From positions 1 to 22,909 of the forward strand of contig DATAEK010000143.1 of assembly GCA_036258055.1 (NCBI GenBank): 22,909 nt of DNA. Reading direction: 5' to 3'. The stretch comes from DATAEK01 sp036258055. Its GTDB lineage: Bacteria; Acidobacteriota; Vicinamibacteria; Vicinamibacterales; 2-12-FULL-66-21. Made by a program: the position numbers and the translations under genes. The first letter of the stretch is position 1. Every line of letters starts with the position of its first letter. Of this stretch, positions 21,574-22,909 are shown piece after piece. The notes beneath the pieces were generated by a model that had not been told where the DNA came from, did no database searches, and saw nothing but the letters and a program-made list of their open reading frames with translations.

Positions 21574-22909
21574 TTATGAGCCGTCTCGTTCGACAGGTGT
21601 CCGCATCTTCGACGCAAGCACCCGTGACCACCAGGAGCGCGCCGCGGATGTTGCGTACACGGCTCTGGCGGGAAGGCTCAGTTCCACTTCCGTGCCGGCG
21701 CCGGCTTCGCTCCACACCGCTACTTTGCCGCCCATCAGCGCGGCGCGTTCAGGCATGCCACGTAATCCGTAGTGGCCGTCGATTCCCTGGCCTGCGAGCA
21801 CCCGCGGGGCGATCCCCCTGCCATCGTCGCGCACCCGCAATCGGAATTGCTGTGTGTCGTAGCGGATCTCGACCTCGACTCGACTGGCATGTGCGTGCCG
21901 GTACGCATTACGGAGCGCCTCGGCCGTGATCTTATAGATCTCGTCACGTGCGATCGGGTGCAGATCTCGTGTCTTCCCTTCGACTGCCACACTGAATGTG
22001 AGGGGCTGGTGAGCACTTGGATTGCTGGCGAGTTCGTCGCCCAGGGTTCTGATGGCGACCGCGAGATCGTTGCGTTCGACGGTCGAGGCGCGCAGGCTCT
22101 GCACGGCGTCGCGGCCTTCGGTGATCGCCTTCGCCGCGTGCTCAATCGCGCCATCCAGCTTCTCTTTCGCGTCCGCCGGATGTTCCAGCAGCAGGTACGA
22201 CGCGGTCTGAAATTGCAGCAATAATCCGTGGAAGCTCTGCAGCAGTGTGTCGTGCAGGTCTCGCGCGATGCGCATGCGTTCGTTGACGCGCTCGTCCAGC
22301 CGCCGCTGGTACGCGCGCGCGACCTGACGGACACGGAACCGATACGCCACCCACACCGCCGCGAACGCGCTCGCCACCCCGAGCGCCTGGAACCAGCGCG
22401 TCTGGTAGTACGCCGGCGCAATCGAGAACTCCAGCGTCGCCCCGGTTTCGTTCCACACACCGCTGTTGTTGCTCGCGATGACGCGGAAGCGGTAGGGGCC
22501 CGGAGCGAGGTTCGTATACTGTAACTGGCGATCGTTGATGACCTCGTGCCAGTTCCGATTCTGCCCTTCCAGCTTGTAGCGGAAGCGCACCTTCTCCGGT
22601 GCGACGAAGCTCAGCGCCGTGTACTCGATCGCGAGATTTCGGATGCGCGGTGGCAGCTGCAGGCCGTTCCTCGCGTCGTAGATCTTCTCGTCGGCAGTGA
22701 CTTGCTCAATGTGCACCGGTGGCGGAATTTCGTTGAACGCAAGATGATGCGGATCGATGACGCTGACTCCGACATCACGCACAAACCACAGCTTGCCATC
22801 CGCGGATTTTGCGACAACCGAGTTGTAGCCGCCCGTGAACCGATGGCTGCTCACTCCGTCGGAACTGTCGAAAACGGTCGCATGGATCGTCTGCTTTGGA
22901 TGGGAGGCC
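21574..22909 (-). CDS. Two-component-propeller sensor histidine kinase HK4 (5' end outside window)
   Basis: The last ~445 residues of a third intact-looking propeller kinase; the frame is open to the right edge. In order: end of the propeller (SVVAKSADGKLWFVRDVGVS), a linker (EIPPPVHIEQVTADE), Y_Y_Y domain (KVRFRYKLEGQNRNWHEVIN ... NSGVWNETGATLEFSIAPAY), one membrane helix (WFQALGVASAFAAVWVAYRF), HisKA_3 with RIARDLHDTLLQSFH, and HATPase with ALRNAYRHAHAS, RDDGRGIAPR and HYGLRGMPERAALMGG, to TAA 21574. Its HATPase is close to that of HK2. No functional regulator follows: only an inverted kinase fragment and a 19-codon regulator stub. It may signal through RR1 or RR2. Confidence 0.95.
   Translation of the reverse strand, partial: ASHPKQTIHATVFDSSDGVSSHRFTGGYNSVVAKSADGKLWFVRDVGVSVIDPHHLAFNEIPPPVHIEQVTADEKIYDARNGLQLPPRIRNLAIEYTALSFVAPEKVRFRYKLEGQNRNWHEVINDRQLQYTNLAPGPYRFRVIASNNSGVWNETGATLEFSIAPAYYQTRWFQALGVASAFAAVWVAYRFRVRQVARAYQRRLDERVNERMRIARDLHDTLLQSFHGLLLQFQTASYLLLEHPADAKEKLDGAIEHAAKAITEGRDAVQSLRASTVERNDLAVAIRTLGDELASNPSAHQPLTFSVAVEGKTRDLHPIARDEIYKITAEALRNAYRHAHASRVEVEIRYDTQQFRLRVRDDGRGIAPRVLAGQGIDGHYGLRGMPERAALMGGKVAVWSEAGAGTEVELSLPARAVYATSAARSWWSRVLASKMRTPVERDGS

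Noticed and set aside
1..22909. CRISPR array, tRNA, rRNA, insertion-sequence transposase or phage genes
   Set aside because: No regularly spaced direct repeats, no cloverleaf or rRNA core sequences and no DDE or integrase motifs were found on reading both strands; small RNAs without strong structure could be missed.

Overview
GC-rich window, probably from an Acidobacteriota chromosome (a Vicinamibacteria-like lineage is my inference). The reasons are a secreted VWFA protein of the acidobacterial type, several very large kinases of the form two-component-propeller / Y_Y_Y / HisKA_3, a DUF4136 exported protein, and heavy use of GTG/TTG starts. No rRNA, tRNA, CRISPR array or transposase gene was seen. 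Most genes are on the minus strand.

Layout. 1-3.05 kb: end of a sigma-54 activator (+), converging on a DivK-like single-domain response regulator and a cytoplasmic triple-PAS histidine kinase (-). 3.5-5.6 kb: an exported VWFA protein and an anchored coiled-coil-like protein (-). 5.6-8.0 kb: cassette A, read on the minus strand as DoxX-like membrane protein, GAF-type sigma-54 activator, 27-codon micro-ORF. 8.2-13.4 kb: two near-identical NarL-type regulators (RR1, RR2) with a decayed kinase between them, then an intact 1022-residue propeller kinase (HK2) flanked on both sides by relics of the same NAD(P)-binding (NmrA-like) gene. 14.0-17.7 kb: a CusA C-terminal relic, then a plus-strand 1027-residue propeller kinase (HK3) whose overlapping regulator is frameshifted and truncated. 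17.7-20.2 kb: small genes, including a DUF4136 protein, a small exported-protein gene split by an amber codon, a 45-codon gene with a near-perfect Shine-Dalgarno, and a zinc ribbon. 20.3-22.9 kb: cassette B, a second copy of the micro-ORF / sigma-54 activator / DoxX / regulator-tail block. Its activator has lost about 1.38 kb and its regulator is reduced to about 20 codons. A fourth propeller kinase (HK4) follows and runs off the right edge.

How it fits together. The shared order in A and B suggests one ancestral module: propeller kinase, NarL regulator, DoxX-like membrane protein, GAF sigma-54 activator, 27-residue peptide. It has been duplicated within about 15 kb and is eroding unevenly: A keeps everything, while B keeps the kinase, DoxX and the micro-ORF. 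The micro-ORF is retained even where its activator neighbour is destroyed, and a third copy lies just upstream of, and in frame with, the VWFA gene. This module and its peptide are the best candidate for something undescribed. The rest of the window is a mosaic of gene relics and dispersed repeats typical of a recombining region.
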